Shown here: positions 6,150 to 8,155 of the stretch, one piece after another
Position numbering within the stretch: the first letter of the stretch is position 1
Layout: each line of letters opens with the position of its first letter
From: Phycisphaerae bacterium SM23_33
GTDB taxonomy: Bacteria > Planctomycetota > Phycisphaerae > SM23-33
NCBI GenBank assembly: GCA_001303665.1
Contig: LJUF01000139.1
Span: 1-8,155, forward strand
DNA: 8,155 nucleotides
Direction of reading: 5' to 3'
The notes under the pieces: model-generated
What the model was told of the DNA's origin: nothing
What the model saw: the letters and a program-made list of their open reading frames with translations, nothing else
Database searches by the model: none
Position numbers and translations under genes: made by a program

Positions 6150-6374
6150 ATGGATCACGAAGCGGTCTGCGACTGCCCTTTCAAGGCCAAGTGCCGGACC
6201 TATAGCGACCCGCTGATCCACAGATTGAGAAAAGGGCCGCACGGGCTGGGCTGCGTCGGCCGAAACGACGTCTACCGGGGAAAGCACTGCAAGACCTTCG
6301 CCTGCGGCTACCTGTCCATGGTCCTGTCGGAGATGCTGACCCGCAAGCCGGCCGCCCGGACGGGAAGCGCCTGA
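6150..6374 (+). CDS. Small cysteine-rich protein of unknown function
   Basis: 74 residues from the ATG at 6150, which has GGAGGGAG at 6137-6144, 5 nt upstream. An ATG at 6135 lies before that site and would add five residues (MEGVS), so it is less likely. The protein has six Cys: Cys7, Cys9 and Cys15 in VCDCPFKAKC, Cys35 in LGCVG, and Cys47 and Cys52 in KHCKTFAC, with His residues at about 29 and 46. This suggests a metal-binding or redox site, but no named motif fits. The central part is basic (HRLRKGPHG) and the C-terminus after about residue 58 is polar. There is no signal peptide or membrane helix, so it is probably cytoplasmic. It has its own TATAAT promoter. Its stop codon directly abuts the stop of the converging HEAT-repeat gene. 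I do not recognise the family. The promoter, ribosome binding site and dense Cys content make a real gene likely. Confidence 0.7.
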   Translation: MDHEAVCDCPFKAKCRTYSDPLIHRLRKGPHGLGCVGRNDVYRGKHCKTFACGYLSMVLSEMLTRKPAARTGSA

Positions 6375-6377
6375 TCA
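6372..6377. other. Back-to-back stop codons forming TGATCA
   Basis: The plus-strand TGA of the Cys-rich gene (6372-6374) and the minus-strand TGA of the HEAT gene (6375-6377) are adjacent and together form a palindrome. The two convergent genes therefore have no spacer at all, and any terminator for one must lie inside the other's coding sequence. Confidence 0.9.
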
Positions 6378-8126
6378 GCGTGGGGGTGGAACCGAAGCCG
6401 GCCGCCGTCGCTCCCGCCGGCCTTCCTGCCTCAGCTTGCCGCCTTGTTCTTCCCACCACTGCCGCCACTTCGGCTGGTTGCCGCCGAAGCCCATGCCGGT
6501 CAGATCATGCAGCGCTCCGGCGGCCGCCTCTCGCACGCGCCGGTCCGCGTCCCCCAGCGCGGAGATCAGGGGTTCGATAGCGCGGGCGTCTCCGATCCTG
6601 CCGAGCGCCCCGACCGCATGGAAACGGACGACCCAGTCCGTGTCGGCCAGCAGCCTCACCAGCGGCTGGACGGCCCGCTGTTCCTTGAGCAGCCCCAGGC
6701 TTTGCGCAGCCTGATGGCGGACATCCGGGCTCTTGTCGCACAGGGCGCCGAGCAGGGCGTCGGAGGCCTCCGGCCCGGGATACTGCTGCACGGCCTCGGC
6801 GGCGCCGGTGCGGACCACGGCGGCTTCATCCTTCATCGCCCCCAGCAGCACCCCTTGCGTTCGGGCGTCTTCGCGCCCGAGCCGGCCTACCGACCAGACC
6901 GCGCCGGCCCGGACCTCGGCGGACTTGTCCTTCCGGGCCAGCTCGACCAGCGGGCCGAGGGCGCGGCGCTTCGCCTCGTCAACATACAGGTATCCCAGCG
7001 AGACCGCTGCCGCCTGCCGCACCTCGGGGACTTCATCCTTCAGCGCTTCGACCAACGGACCGATCGCCGGCGGGTAAGGGATCCTGATCGCCCCGGCCGC
7101 CACCCGCCGAACGAAAGCGTCCTTGTCCGTCAGGGCGGCGACCAGGGCGTCGAAGTCCTCCGCCTCGTGGACGGGGTCGTGCAGCGTCGGCAGGGCCTGG
7201 GCGGCGCGCTCGCGGAGAGGCGACTTGCCCCCCGCGATGGCCGCCAGCAGCGGCTTGACCGCCGGCGGGCCCATTCCCTTCAGCGCGTTCCTAGCGGCGG
7301 TGTGCACGTCCGGCTCGGGGTCCTCCAGGGCCGCGATCAGCGGCCCGACGGCCTTGCCGGCCCTGAGCTTACCCAGCCCGGCGGCCGCGAGCCTCCGGAC
7401 CTCCTTGTCCGCGTCCTTCAATGCCGCTATCAACGGATCAACGGCCTTCGGGCTGCCCGACCGGATCAATCCCCTGGCCGCGTACATGCGGACGCTGGCA
7501 TTCTCATCGCGGATGGCCCCAAGCCATCCCTTAAGCATCGCGGCCCGGATGCGACGCACGTGTTCGGTGCTGAGCTTCTCGGCGCCCGCTGGAAGCTCGG
7601 CGCGCGCCCTGAGAGCTTCGGGGACGTCGTATTCCAGCAGCTGGGCCGCGCGCCACCTGGCCTCCCTCGAACCGTCCTTCATTGCCCCCACCAGCGAGTC
7701 CGCGATGCGGCATACCATGTCCCCCGGCACGGCCGGCAGCTCGACCTTCAAGCCTTGGCCCGGCAAGTGACGTAGCCCGACCGCCCCACGGCACCATCCC
7801 GCCACGACCCCCGCCGCCAGGCCCCCCACGGCGCTTTGGCGAAAGGGCAGATGGTGCTCCGGCGGCATCTCGATCATTACCTTGCCTTCATCGCCCAGCA
7901 TGCCGGCCACGAACGGCACGGCCGGGGCGGCCCTTCCCCCCATCCGGCCCAAGGCCTGCAGAGCCTCCCACCGCTGCCGGGGCTCCGCGGAGTACAGTTT
8001 GCGGATCTCCTGTGCGACCTGCTCCTCGACGCCCTGGGGAAGTTGAGCTTGGGGAATCGTCGGCTCGCCCGCGGCCGCGCCCCACACCAGCAGGATAGCC
8101 AGCAATTCAACTCCGAACGCCCGCAT
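6375..8126 (-). CDS. Exported HEAT-repeat protein
   Basis: 583 residues. Residues 1-20 are a short signal peptide (MRAFG, then a VELLAILLVWGAAAG core, cut before EPT), so the protein is exported or periplasmic. From about residue 38 onward it is mostly HEAT repeats of 30-33 residues with the usual pattern of paired helices, D-x-x-x-VR turns and A-PL--AL helices. Clear turns lie near 209-213, 239-244, 272-275, 336-341, 367-371, 403-407, 435-439, 467-471, 498-502 and 529-533, about ten repeats, with a weaker N-terminal copy near 45-80. The solenoid ends in DLTGMGFGGNQPKWRQWWEE (541-560), a Trp-rich cap also seen on planctomycete HEAT proteins, then a basic, disordered tail. Such solenoids are protein-binding scaffolds and no catalytic site is visible. 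Residues 95-140 interrupt the repeat rhythm. The ATG at 8124-8126 has AAGGAG 6 nt upstream (complement of 8133-8138). Upstream context is outside the window. Confidence 0.92.
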   Translation of the reverse strand: MRAFGVELLAILLVWGAAAGEPTIPQAQLPQGVEEQVAQEIRKLYSAEPRQRWEALQALGRMGGRAAPAVPFVAGMLGDEGKVMIEMPPEHHLPFRQSAVGGLAAGVVAGWCRGAVGLRHLPGQGLKVELPAVPGDMVCRIADSLVGAMKDGSREARWRAAQLLEYDVPEALRARAELPAGAEKLSTEHVRRIRAAMLKGWLGAIRDENASVRMYAARGLIRSGSPKAVDPLIAALKDADKEVRRLAAAGLGKLRAGKAVGPLIAALEDPEPDVHTAARNALKGMGPPAVKPLLAAIAGGKSPLRERAAQALPTLHDPVHEAEDFDALVAALTDKDAFVRRVAAGAIRIPYPPAIGPLVEALKDEVPEVRQAAAVSLGYLYVDEAKRRALGPLVELARKDKSAEVRAGAVWSVGRLGREDARTQGVLLGAMKDEAAVVRTGAAEAVQQYPGPEASDALLGALCDKSPDVRHQAAQSLGLLKEQRAVQPLVRLLADTDWVVRFHAVGALGRIGDARAIEPLISALGDADRRVREAAAGALHDLTGMGFGGNQPKWRQWWEEQGGKLRQEGRRERRRPASVPPPR

Positions 8127-8155
8127 TCGCGGCTCCTTGCCGCCGTTGCCCCCCC

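Noticed and set aside
6444..7775. Plus-strand open frame of 443 codons opposite the HEAT gene
   Set aside because: The long frame arises from the regular codon pattern of the HEAT repeats. Its protein has no recognisable domain and no ribosome binding site was seen.

Overview
The window is GC-rich and gene-dense, with strong Shine-Dalgarno sites (AAGGAG or GGAGGTGA, 4-9 nt before the ATG) at the genes whose starts can be judged. Its mix of genes suggests a Planctomycetota-type heterotroph, or a related lineage, probably from a metagenome: a secreted esterase with a fibronectin-like front domain, a glycosidase-like TIM barrel, Gfo/Idh and aldo/keto reductases, and a secreted HEAT-repeat protein ending in a KWRQWW motif. 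This placement rests on gene style, not on a marker gene. I see no rRNA, tRNA, CRISPR array, transposase or phage gene.

Layout. (1) 1-2952, plus strand: a 5'-truncated glycoside-hydrolase-like protein, then a secreted alpha/beta hydrolase 55 nt downstream, probably co-transcribed. (2) 2967-5148, minus strand: a Gfo/Idh/MocA oxidoreductase (4168-5148) followed downstream by an aldo/keto reductase (2967-3908). The gap between them holds a 160-bp nested inverted-repeat element with 9-bp tandem units (3951-4110). (3) 5149-5447: a divergent intergenic region with one candidate promoter for each direction and two GC-rich hairpins between them. (4) 5448-6374, plus strand: a zinc-ribbon, single-pass membrane protein, then a 74-aa cysteine-rich small protein with its own TATAAT promoter. 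(5) 6375-8126, minus strand: a 583-aa exported HEAT-repeat protein, convergent with the small protein. The two stop codons abut with no spacer and form TGATCA.

Functionally, the first four genes fit a carbohydrate theme. Two proteins probably act outside the cytoplasm on glycans or their esters, and two cytoplasmic NAD(P)-dependent oxidoreductases could interconvert the released sugars or polyols. That link is inferred from neighbourhood and family. The right-hand half (zinc-ribbon protein, Cys-rich protein, HEAT protein) has no clear pathway. I did not find a convincing new multi-gene system. The items most worth a second look are the palindromic element at 3951-4110 and the small Cys-rich protein with its direct-repeat promoter.
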